Part shown: positions 1 through 7,566 of the stretch, piece by piece
Numbering within the stretch: the first letter of the stretch is position 1
Layout of the letters: the number at the start of each line of letters is the position of its first letter
Origin: Rathayibacter agropyri
Lineage (GTDB): Bacteria > Actinomycetota > Actinomycetes > Actinomycetales > Microbacteriaceae
Length of the DNA: 64,000 nt
Reading direction: 5' to 3'
Assembly (NCBI RefSeq): GCF_013249015.1
Contig: NZ_JABRPL010000001.1
Span: 978,318-1,042,317 of the forward strand
Notes under the pieces: model-generated
Seen by the model: the letters and a program-made list of their open reading frames with translations, nothing else
Told to the model about the DNA's origin: nothing
Databases searched by the model: none
Translations under genes and position numbers: made by a program

Positions 1-1102
1 GCTGTTGACCGTCGCCACGGGGGCGCGAGTGCCCGCTCCCGACCTCGATATCGACAGCGCCGCACCGGACGGCGCCCGCGCCCTCACCCAGGTCCTCCGC
101 CAGCAGGGCGTGGAGGTGGTGCGGGCGGATGACCTTGACTCCGCTCTCACCGCCCTCGCCCCCGGTGCGACACTGCTCATCGACGATCCGGATGTGGCCC
201 TTGACGAGGCGCAGTATCGCCGGCTCGCCCGCGCGTCCGCCTCCGTGCTCCTCGTTCGGCCCGGCGGCGCCGCGGTCGACTCACTGCTGCCCGGGATCCG
301 CTTCGCCGGCTCCCCAGCCGACACGGGCGTCCTCCGTGCCGACTGCGCGCTGCCCGCGGCCGAGCGCGCCGGCACCATCCCCTCGGGCGGCAGCACCTAC
401 CGCATCCTCGACACCGGCGTACAGGGCTGCTTCCCCTCGGGCGACGACGCGTTCGCCCTGGTGAGCGCTGAGGGCCCGGGAGGCGCGCGCGTCACGGCGA
501 TCGGCGACGCCGATCTGCTGCGCAACAGCACGATCGCCGAGGAGGGCCGGGCCGCCCTGGCGCTCGGCCTACTCGGCGGCGAGGACCGTCTGGTGTGGTA
601 CCGCGCCGGCGCCGCCGACTCCCCCCACACCGCGGTGCGCCCCTCCGACCTCGCGCCCGGCTGGGTCACTCCGGCGCTGCTCCTGCTGGTCGCCGTCTTC
701 GTCGCATCCGCCGTGTGGCGCGGTCGCCGCTTCGGGCCGCTCGCCGTCGAGCCGCTGCCCGTCATCGTGCACGCCAGCGAGACCGCCCGTGGCCGCGCCC
801 GGCTCTACGCCCGCGGAGCGCTGCGCCTGCGCGCGCTGGACGCCCTACGCATCGGCACGTTGCACCGCACCGCGTCACTGCTGGGCCTGGCTCCGGCGAC
901 AGGAGTCGACGAGATCGTCGCCGTCGCCGCTGCCCGTCTCGAGCGTGACCCAGCCGCGCTCCGCCGCCTCCTCATCGAGGATGAGCCGGCCGACGACGAT
1001 GCGCTGGTGGCGGCCTCCGACGAACTCCTCCGCTTCGAAAGCGCGCTGCACAGCGCCCTCTCGCCCACTCCCGCCCGACGACCGGAAGGCCCCCTCCGAT
1101 GA
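1..1102 (+). CDS. DUF4350 domain protein (5' end outside window)
   Basis: Membrane-associated protein of unknown function in the DUF4350 family. The reading frame is open to the left edge, so the true start and the N-terminal membrane helix usual for the family are probably missing; the TTG at position 5 is only the first start-like codon in view. A hydrophobic segment at about residues 220-235 is followed by an Arg-rich cytoplasmic tail. The stop overlaps the MoxR start by four bases (ATGA), so the two are translationally coupled. DUF4350, MoxR and DUF58 proteins commonly form one operon. The family call rests on this context and the general architecture. Confidence 0.8.
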   Translation, partial: LLTVATGARVPAPDLDIDSAAPDGARALTQVLRQQGVEVVRADDLDSALTALAPGATLLIDDPDVALDEAQYRRLARASASVLLVRPGGAAVDSLLPGIRFAGSPADTGVLRADCALPAAERAGTIPSGGSTYRILDTGVQGCFPSGDDAFALVSAEGPGGARVTAIGDADLLRNSTIAEEGRAALALGLLGGEDRLVWYRAGAADSPHTAVRPSDLAPGWVTPALLLLVAVFVASAVWRGRRFGPLAVEPLPVIVHASETARGRARLYARGALRLRALDALRIGTLHRTASLLGLAPATGVDEIVAVAAARLERDPAALRRLLIEDEPADDDALVAASDELLRFESALHSALSPTPARRPEGPLR

Positions 1103-2094
1103 GCGATCCCACCCTCTCTGCGCGCCAGCACGCGCCGATCCCGGACGACGACCTGCGCGCCGAGTTGGACCGCGTCCGCGCCGAGGTCGGCCGGGCCGTC
1201 GTCGGCCAAGACGGAGCCGTATCGGGCCTCCTCATCGCCCTGCTCGCCGGCGGCCACGTCCTGCTCGAGGGCGTTCCCGGAGTCGCGAAGACGCTCCTCG
1301 TGCGCGCCCTCTCGGTCTCGCTCGGGCTCGACACGCGGCGGGTGCAGTTCACGCCAGACCTCATGCCCGGCGACATCACGGGCTCGCTGGTCTACGACGC
1401 GTCGACCTCCGACTTCGCCTTCCGCGAAGGTCCAGTGTTCACCAATCTCCTGCTTGCCGATGAGATCAATCGGACCCCGCCCAAGACGCAGGCGGCGCTG
1501 CTCGAGGCGATGGAGGAGCGGCAGGTCAGCGTCGACGGACGCACCCTCGCCCTCCCCGATCCCTTCCTCGTCGCCGCCACCCAGAACCCCGTCGAGTACG
1601 AGGGCACCTACGTGCTCCCGGAGGCGCAGCTGGACCGGTTCCTGCTCAAGCTAGTGCTGGAGGTACCCCCGCGCGACGTCGAGGTCGAGGTGCTCTCGCG
1701 CCATGCCGCGGGCTTCGACCCGCGCGACCTCGGTGCCGCAGGCGTGCGGCCCGTGCTCGACGCCGGGCGCCTACGCGCGGCCCAGGAGTCGATGCGCCGC
1801 GTCGGAGCCGGCCCGGACGTGCTGGGCTACATCGTCGACCTAGCCCGTGCCACTCGCGAGAGCCCGAGCGTGAAGCTCGGCGCGAGCCCCCGCGGATCGA
1901 CCGCGCTGCTCGCCGCCGCGCGCGCCTGGGCATGGCTGAACGGCTACGGCTCGATCACCCCCGACCACGTCCAGGCGATGGTCCTGCCAGTGCTGCGCCA
2001 CCGCCTCCAGCTCGAGCCAGAGGCGGAACTCGAGGGCGTCCGCACGGAGGCGGTCCTGGGCGCGATCCTGCAGCAGGTCCGCGTCCCGGTCTGA
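1099..2094 (+). CDS. MoxR family AAA+ ATPase
   Basis: AAA+ ATPase of the MoxR class, thought to act as a chaperone that remodels or inserts metal cofactors in partner proteins, often with DUF58 and von Willebrand A domain proteins. Walker A is GVPGVAKT (about residues 58-65) and Walker B is LLLADEINR (about 117-125). The 331-residue length is typical. The ATG start lies in a four-base overlap with the DUF4350 stop, and the DUF58 gene begins three bases after its stop, so a single operon is very likely. The partner protein cannot be read from sequence. Confidence 0.95.
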   Translation: MSDPTLSARQHAPIPDDDLRAELDRVRAEVGRAVVGQDGAVSGLLIALLAGGHVLLEGVPGVAKTLLVRALSVSLGLDTRRVQFTPDLMPGDITGSLVYDASTSDFAFREGPVFTNLLLADEINRTPPKTQAALLEAMEERQVSVDGRTLALPDPFLVAATQNPVEYEGTYVLPEAQLDRFLLKLVLEVPPRDVEVEVLSRHAAGFDPRDLGAAGVRPVLDAGRLRAAQESMRRVGAGPDVLGYIVDLARATRESPSVKLGASPRGSTALLAAARAWAWLNGYGSITPDHVQAMVLPVLRHRLQLEPEAELEGVRTEAVLGAILQQVRVPV

Positions 2095-2097
2095 GCC

Positions 2098-3405
2098 GTG
2101 CACCTCACCGGACGCAGTGTCCTCGTCCTCCTCATCGGCCTCGTGCCGGTCGTCCTGCTGGGCGGCCGGGCCGAGGTTGCCTTCGCCGTGCTCGGGCTCT
2201 GGCTGCTCATGTGGACCGTGCTCGTCACGGTCGACGTCGCCGCTGCGGGCTCTGCTCGCGCGGTTGCGCTTCACCGGCACACCCCCGAGCGGGTACGGCT
2301 CGGCGAGCGAGCCGAGGCCGTCCTCCTCATCACGAACACCGGCAGGCGGAGGATCACCGGTGTGCTCCGTGACGCCTGGGAGCCCTCCGCCGGAGCCGTG
2401 ATGACGCGCTCAGCGCTGCGGCTCCCGCCCGGCGAACGGCGCGCGGTGACGACGATCCTGAAGCCGCGCCGTCGGGGCGAGCGCCGGGCGTTGCACGTCA
2501 CCGTCCGCTCCCGCGGCCCACTGGGCCTGGCCGGACGGCAGGCAACCCACGCCGCCGGCGCCTCGGTCCGCGTGCTGCCGGCCTTCCGCTCCCGCCGCCA
2601 CCTGCCCTCCCGTCTCGCGCGCCTGCGCGAGCTTGAGGGACGCACCAGCGTGATGATCCGCGGGCAGGGCACTGAGTTCGACAGCCTCCGCGAGTACGTC
2701 CGCGGCGACGACGTGCGGTCGTTGGACTGGCGGGCGACGGCGCGGCGCCGGGAGCCTGTCGTCCGCACGTGGCGTCCGGAGCGCGACCGGCGGGTGGTCG
2801 TCGTGCTCGACACGGGGCGCACCTCCGCCGCCCGCATCGACGACGAGCCGCGCCTGGACACCGCGATCGAGGCGTCGCTGCTGCTGTCCGCCCTCGCCGC
2901 CTCAGCGGGCGACCGGGTGGACGTGCTCGCGTTCGACCGTGCCCGGCGCGCCCGCGTGCATGGCGCGACGGGCACGGAGGTGCTCACGCGCGTGGTCGAC
3001 GCACTGGCCCCCGTGCAGCCGCAGCTGGTCGAGACCGACTGGGCCGCGGTCCCCGCGCAGGTACGCGCCCTGGTCTCGCAGCGCTCCCTCATCGTGCTGC
3101 TCACCGCGCTCGACTCGGTCGGATCGGCCCAGGGGCTGCTCGCGGTGCTCCCCCAGCTGACCCGCGTGCATACCGTCGTCGTCGCCTGCGCGCTCGATCC
3201 TGAGCTACAGCGGATGGCCGGGGACCGCCGCGACCGGGCCGCGGTCTACAGCGCCGCCGCCGCAGAGCGCTCCCTGGCCGATGTCGAGCGCCTCTCCGCC
3301 GCCGTCCGACGCCTCGGCGGCGATGTCGTACTGGCCGGCCCCGAGCGCCTGCCGCCGGCGCTGGCCGACCGCTACCTCGCGCTCAAGGCCGCCGGTCGGC
3401 TCTGA
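2098..3405 (+). CDS. DUF58 domain-containing membrane protein
   Basis: Membrane-anchored DUF58 protein, the usual partner of MoxR. Two hydrophobic helices lie at about residues 7-22 and 28-48. The DUF58 signature REYVRGDDVRSLDW sits near residue 200, followed by a von Willebrand A-like segment beginning VVVVLDTGRTS. It starts at GTG 2098, directly after the moxR stop. The family's function is unsettled. It faces the convergent SpoIIM-like gene across only five bases, with no hairpin between them. Confidence 0.93.
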   Translation: MHLTGRSVLVLLIGLVPVVLLGGRAEVAFAVLGLWLLMWTVLVTVDVAAAGSARAVALHRHTPERVRLGERAEAVLLITNTGRRRITGVLRDAWEPSAGAVMTRSALRLPPGERRAVTTILKPRRRGERRALHVTVRSRGPLGLAGRQATHAAGASVRVLPAFRSRRHLPSRLARLRELEGRTSVMIRGQGTEFDSLREYVRGDDVRSLDWRATARRREPVVRTWRPERDRRVVVVLDTGRTSAARIDDEPRLDTAIEASLLLSALAASAGDRVDVLAFDRARRARVHGATGTEVLTRVVDALAPVQPQLVETDWAAVPAQVRALVSQRSLIVLLTALDSVGSAQGLLAVLPQLTRVHTVVVACALDPELQRMAGDRRDRAAVYSAAAAERSLADVERLSAAVRRLGGDVVLAGPERLPPALADRYLALKAAGRL

Positions 3406-3410
3406 GGGGT

Positions 3411-4406
3411 TCAGGCCTCGGCAATACCGCGCGAGCCCGCCTCGAAGCGCCCGAGGTCGCCGGTCTCGCCGACCCGAGCCGCTCGGCCACCGACGACGAC
3501 CATGTACAGGAGGAACGCGAGCAGGGCGAGCGAACCGATCCCGATCTTGACCCACCACGGCCACGGTGCGGGGGTCACAAAGCCCTCAATCACGCCGGAC
3601 ACCAGCAGAACGAACACGAGCCCGATCGCGACGGTGAACAGGCTCCGCGCGTCCTCGGCCAGCGCCTGGCCACGCGTGCGGGGACCGGGCGCGATCCATG
3701 CCCAGAAGATCCGCAGTCCCGCTGCCGCCGCGACGAAGACGGCGGTAAGTTCGAGCTGCCCGTGCGGAGCGATGTAGAGGAAGAACGTGTCGCCCTCGCC
3801 CACGTGGAACATCACCGCGATCGAGGTTCCGAGGTTCTGCGCGTTCTGCAGGAGGATGTACGGCACGTAGACGCCGACGATCCCGAAGGCCACGCACTGT
3901 GCCGCGATCCAGGCATTGTTCGTCCAGACCTGCCCAGCGAAGGACGCGGCCGGGTTCTCGGAGTAGTAGTCGACGAAGTCGTCCTGGGCGAAGCGCCGCA
4001 GCTGCTCGTCGTCGCCGAGCGCCGCGAGCAGGCGCGGGTCGCCGAGAATCCAGACCGCGTAGAGCGTCGCCACCAGTGCGGTCCCGAGCGCCACGGCCAA
4101 GGTCAGCCAGCGGAGCCGGTAGAGGGCCGCGGGGAGCGCGAGGACGACGAAGCGCGAGAGGGCTGCGAGCGGCTCCTCCCGGGTGCCGGTCAGTCTCCCC
4201 CGAGCGCGCGAGAGCGAGACGGCCAGCCGGGTGCCGACCGCGGTCGACCCGGCGGTCGACGAGATCGCTGCGAGATCGGCGGAGGCGGCCTGATACCGCT
4301 CCACCAGCTCATCCGCTTCGCTGCCGCTCAGGCGGCGCTGGCGAGAGAGTTCGTCGAGCCGCGTCCACTGCGGCGTGCGAGCGGTCGAGAGAGCGTCGAT
4401 GTCCAT
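3411..4406 (-). CDS. Stage II sporulation protein M (SpoIIM)-like membrane protein
   Basis: Integral membrane protein of 331 residues in the SpoIIM/DUF95 family. In Bacillus SpoIIM belongs to the engulfment machinery; in non-sporulating actinobacteria the role is unknown. The first about 100 residues are soluble and helical, followed by about five hydrophobic helices, with the typical NNAWIAAQC segment in the first half of the membrane domain. I use the ATG at 4406; the frame stays open far upstream but codes for nothing recognisable there. It is divergent from the RDD gene with 57 bases between starts and convergent with DUF58. I recall the same flipped orientation in M. tuberculosis (Rv3694c). 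Confidence 0.9.
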   Translation of the reverse strand: MDIDALSTARTPQWTRLDELSRQRRLSGSEADELVERYQAASADLAAISSTAGSTAVGTRLAVSLSRARGRLTGTREEPLAALSRFVVLALPAALYRLRWLTLAVALGTALVATLYAVWILGDPRLLAALGDDEQLRRFAQDDFVDYYSENPAASFAGQVWTNNAWIAAQCVAFGIVGVYVPYILLQNAQNLGTSIAVMFHVGEGDTFFLYIAPHGQLELTAVFVAAAAGLRIFWAWIAPGPRTRGQALAEDARSLFTVAIGLVFVLLVSGVIEGFVTPAPWPWWVKIGIGSLALLAFLLYMVVVGGRAARVGETGDLGRFEAGSRGIAEA

Positions 4407-4463
4407 CTCCTGACAGGATAGCCACCGGCACGCCGTCGCGGCCAAGCACTCGGGAGGAGCACC

Positions 4464-5312
4464 GTGGACGACCAGCGCACCGACCTCTTCGACACCCCCG
4501 ATCTGTTGACGGGCGAGGCGATAGCCCTCGAGGTCCCCGTCACTTCGTTCGTGCTGCGCGCGGTCGGCGCGATCCTCGACCTCCTCGCCGAGCTGCTCCT
4601 CGCGCTCGGCCTCTTCCTGCTCGTCGCCTCGCTGTCCGGCGACGACGGCCTCGACCAGGCGGCATCCTCGGCACTCGCGATCACCGTGCTTGTCGTCTCG
4701 ATCGTGCTGGTGCCGGTCGCCGTCGAGACCGCGACGCGAGGCCGTTCGCTCGGCAAGCTCGTCATCGGCGCCCGTGTCGTCCGCGATGACGGCGGCTCGA
4801 TCGGCTTCCGGCACGCTCTCGTCCGCAGCCTCACCGGCGTGCTCGAAATCCTGATGACCGTCGGCGGCCTCGCGGCGGTGGTCGGCCTGCTCTCGCCGCG
4901 CTCCCGCCGGCTGGGCGACGTGCTCGCCGGCACGCACAGTCAGCTCGAACGCGTGCCGAAGGCGGAGCCGCTGCAGCTCGAGGTCCCCGAGACCCTGCGA
5001 GGGTGGGCGCTCACCGCTGACGCCGCGCGACTCCCGGATGCACTGGCGCGGCGCCTGGCGCAGTTCCTCCGCCAGCGGCACGGGATGACCGAGCCGTCGC
5101 GCTCCCTCCTCGCAGCAGCCCTGGCCGACGAAGCCGCCGCGTTCGTCTCGCCGCTGCCCGACGCCTCGGCGGAGGACTTCCTCCTCGCCATCGCCGCTCT
5201 GCGCCGCACGCGCGAGGAGCGCGCGCTGCGGCTCTCTGACCAGAGCCTCGAGCGCCTGGCGCCGGTGCTGGCGAGCACACCGCGGGGCTTCCCCCGCCGC
5301 GACCGTTCCTAG
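4464..5312 (+). CDS. RDD family membrane protein
   Basis: RDD-domain protein of 282 residues. The N-terminal half carries three hydrophobic helices and the GRSLGKLVIGARVV motif (about residues 93-106) typical of the family. The C-terminal 130 residues are soluble and Arg/Ala-rich. The start is GTG 4464, preceded by GGAGGA at good spacing. RDD proteins are proposed transporters or membrane partners, without a general function. The stop codon is shared with the convergent DUF3499 gene through the palindrome CTAG at 5309-5312. Confidence 0.92.
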   Translation: MDDQRTDLFDTPDLLTGEAIALEVPVTSFVLRAVGAILDLLAELLLALGLFLLVASLSGDDGLDQAASSALAITVLVVSIVLVPVAVETATRGRSLGKLVIGARVVRDDGGSIGFRHALVRSLTGVLEILMTVGGLAAVVGLLSPRSRRLGDVLAGTHSQLERVPKAEPLQLEVPETLRGWALTADAARLPDALARRLAQFLRQRHGMTEPSRSLLAAALADEAAAFVSPLPDASAEDFLLAIAALRRTREERALRLSDQSLERLAPVLASTPRGFPRRDRS

Positions 5313-5563
5313 GCCTCCGGGTAGGTTTTTCCGGGTGCGTCGCTGTTGCCGGGCGCGTCGCTGCCGGGCGCGTCGAAGCGGACGGTCCGCCAGCCCTGCG
5401 GAACCAGGAGCCGCCGGTCGTGCGATGCGCAGAGGTCGTAGCCGTGGGGATCGGGAGTGGGACTCAGCGGGCCCACGGCCACCAGGGAGTCGCGGTAGTC
5501 GTAGGTGAGGGTCACGGCTGCCGCCGCGCGGCATCCTGTCCGCGAGCACTGCCGTCCGGTCAT
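5309..5563 (-). CDS. DUF3499 family protein
   Basis: Small (84-residue) actinobacterial protein of unknown function. The N-terminal CSRTGC pair, the central TLTYDYRDS and the YDLCASHDRRL block match DUF3499; the three cysteines and the histidine look like a possible metal site (inference). The last about 15 residues repeat DAPG and look disordered. ATG 5563 lies seven bases after a TACTGT -10 box, so translation is probably leaderless. In mycobacteria this gene lies beside the zincin-like gene and near whiB2, as here. Confidence 0.9.
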   Translation of the reverse strand: MTGRQCSRTGCRAAAAVTLTYDYRDSLVAVGPLSPTPDPHGYDLCASHDRRLLVPQGWRTVRFDAPGSDAPGNSDAPGKTYPEA

Positions 5564-5570
5564 CGCGCCT

Positions 5571-5576
5571 ACAGTA
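5571..5576 (-). promoter_or_regulatory. -10 box for DUF3499 gene (leaderless)
   Basis: TACTGT on the minus strand, seven bases before ATG 5563. The transcript would begin at or next to the start codon. No good -35 is visible. Confidence 0.55.
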
Positions 5577-5580
5577 GCAA

Positions 5581-5586
5581 TAGGCT
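5581..5586 (+). promoter_or_regulatory. -10 box for zincin-like gene (leaderless)
   Basis: TAGGCT, six bases before ATG 5593. It lies only four bases from the opposing -10 box at 5571-5576, so the -35 contacts of each promoter fall at or inside the start of the other gene. Confidence 0.55.
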
Positions 5587-5592
5587 GGAAGC

Positions 5593-6051
5593 ATGTCCCG
5601 TGCCCGTCGCCCCGTCGCCCGTCCGGCGGGCCCGCTGCGCGGAGGTTCTCGCGATCGGCACGGGCGCGGCGTCCGCGGCCCGATCACCGGCCCGAACCTG
5701 CCGCCGCTGCAAACCCGCACCGACTTCTTCGAGACGACGATCGGCTCGGCCATCGACTACCTCCGCGGAACCTGGCCTCAGGAACTCGTCGGCGTCCGGG
5801 TGGACGTGGCGACCACGCCGGACGTCGATCCCGAGAGCCTCGACGGGGCGGGGATCACGCGCTGGAGCGTGGACCGGGCCGCCAGGCGCATCACCCTGTA
5901 CCGCGTGCCGATCGAACGCCTCGCCAAACTGCACCGCCGCGACGACTGGCACCAGCGGATGCTGATCGAGAGTTACGTGTTCCGTGCCGTCGCCGAACTG
6001 CTCGGCCGCGACCCCTGGGATCTCTCGCCTGACCGTTTCCGCGGTCTCTGA
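5593..6051 (+). CDS. Zincin-like metallopeptidase family protein (degenerate active site)
   Basis: A 152-residue protein of the PF06262-type zincin-like family that accompanies DUF3499 in actinobacteria. The N-terminus is Arg/Pro-rich (RDRHGRGVRGP), followed by an alpha/beta domain. Where family members carry HExxH this protein reads LIESYVFRAVAELLG, so zinc-dependent proteolysis is unlikely; I believe other actinobacterial members are similarly degenerate. The start is ATG 5593, next to a -10 box. A plausible role is a structural or regulatory partner; function unknown. Confidence 0.82.
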   Translation: MSRARRPVARPAGPLRGGSRDRHGRGVRGPITGPNLPPLQTRTDFFETTIGSAIDYLRGTWPQELVGVRVDVATTPDVDPESLDGAGITRWSVDRAARRITLYRVPIERLAKLHRRDDWHQRMLIESYVFRAVAELLGRDPWDLSPDRFRGL

Positions 6052-6074
6052 CGCGGTCAGTGCACTCCGTACGC

Positions 6075-7544
6075 TCAGTGGGAGTAGACCGTGATCGGCG
6101 AGGAGAGCGGGCCGGGCGGAACGACGGCGTAGGAGGCGATTCCTCCGTCGCGGGCGAGCGAGACCGACGCCTGCACCGGCTGTGTGCTCGAGACGACAGC
6201 CGAGTCGCGGCCCAGAGAGGTGGAGAGCACAGCGAAGGGGCCCAGTTCAAGCGTGCGCGATTGGCCTGCTGAGGCGATCTCGACCGCGGCGGTCGAGTCG
6301 CTGCCGTTCGCGAGGTGCAGCACTGAGTCGACGTCGCCCGCGCTGCCGACGCCGAAGGGTGTCGATGTCGCCGTGCCCGCAACGAACCAGGCGAAATCGG
6401 TGCCGGCACTGCCGGTGGATGTGGAGCGGCCTGCAGCGACAATCGGCTGATCGGCGGTAAGGGTGATCCGGTAGGAGCCGTCGGCCAGACCTGAAACCGG
6501 GATCTCACCCACCCGGCCGGCGGGAACGACGACCTGGGTCGAGGCGCCCGAGCCGCTGGGGTTCTCGTTCGAGACTTCGACCGAGACCGTGCTGTCGCTG
6601 TCGCCGGGCACGAGGATGCGCAGGATCGGGATTCCCGCTCCGCCACTGCCGTCATCGCTCCCAGTCTGCGTGGGCGGGGCGGTCACAGTGAAGCCCGAGA
6701 TGACCGTGATCGTGCCAGGACCTGCAGTCGGACCGGTCGTCTCGACGCCTTCGGGAGTGAGCCCGGAGATCGTGCTGCTCTGCATGCTCGCGGCGACCTC
6801 TCCTCCGCGGGACGTCACGTGCACCACCGGCTGGATGACGCCGGGAGCCAGGCCCGCCAACGGGAGCTCGCGCACAGATTGAGCGGGAACGACGATGCCC
6901 CTCGCTCCGGTCGCCTGGATCGCACCGTTCTCACCGAACAGGGTGAGGTCGACGGTCGCGGCGACGGCGCTGGGATTCGCGAGGATCAGCACGGAGGTGC
7001 GGCCAACATCGGTGGACCCGGCGACCAGCCAGCTGTCGGCGGACGGCTCGGCGCAACCGCGAGCCGAGAGCCCTCGGACGGTCTCGTTCGCGATCGACTG
7101 GACACGGACGCCTCCCGGAGCCGGATTGGCTCCCGCTGGCACGGCGAGACCGACGATGCCGGTGCCGGGCGAAGCGACATCGGCTTCTTTGAGCCGGGTC
7201 GAACCGGTCGTCGAGCCGTCAGGCCACACCGTCGAGGCCGAGCCGCCGAACGCGCGAAGCTGCTCGGGCTCGCTCGCGTCGATGAGATCCCCAGCGCAGA
7301 CGAGCGCGCCGTCCGCGGCGACGGGAGTGATCACGACTCCCTCGCCGGCGCGCGAGGCGAGCTGCAGTGGAAGCAGCTGCGGAACGACGACCGCGGCCGC
7401 GGCGATCACGACCCCCGCGATTCCGACGGCGCTGCGCAGCGCGGTACGCCGCCGACGCGCGGCGGACGGGGTGCGGGCCGGCGCAGACTGAGCCTCGGCG
7501 GCACGCCTGTGTGCCCGGGATCGACGGGTGGCGGGATCGGTCAT
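6075..7544 (-). CDS. DUF5719 family secreted/membrane-anchored protein
   Basis: A 489-residue protein with a basic N-terminus, one hydrophobic helix at about residues 32-53 and a long Ser/Thr/Gly/Val-rich region outside the membrane, built of repeated beta-rich segments, as in DUF5719. ATG 7544 is chosen because AGGAGA sits five bases upstream; an ATG at 7574 would add ten residues and overlap the glycosyltransferase stop, but has no ribosome site. It lies 22 bases after the giant GT2 gene, so the two are co-transcribed and probably work together at the cell surface. Substrate and role are unknown. Confidence 0.85.
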   Translation of the reverse strand: MTDPATRRSRAHRRAAEAQSAPARTPSAARRRRTALRSAVGIAGVVIAAAAVVVPQLLPLQLASRAGEGVVITPVAADGALVCAGDLIDASEPEQLRAFGGSASTVWPDGSTTGSTRLKEADVASPGTGIVGLAVPAGANPAPGGVRVQSIANETVRGLSARGCAEPSADSWLVAGSTDVGRTSVLILANPSAVAATVDLTLFGENGAIQATGARGIVVPAQSVRELPLAGLAPGVIQPVVHVTSRGGEVAASMQSSTISGLTPEGVETTGPTAGPGTITVISGFTVTAPPTQTGSDDGSGGAGIPILRILVPGDSDSTVSVEVSNENPSGSGASTQVVVPAGRVGEIPVSGLADGSYRITLTADQPIVAAGRSTSTGSAGTDFAWFVAGTATSTPFGVGSAGDVDSVLHLANGSDSTAAVEIASAGQSRTLELGPFAVLSTSLGRDSAVVSSTQPVQASVSLARDGGIASYAVVPPGPLSSPITVYSH

Positions 7545-7566
7545 GCGCTTCTCCTGGTCGGCGGGG

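Noticed and set aside
3411-5753. A much longer open frame (780 codons) covering the SpoIIM-like gene on -
   Set aside because: Everything upstream of 4406 is antisense of the RDD gene and low complexity; high-GC artefact.
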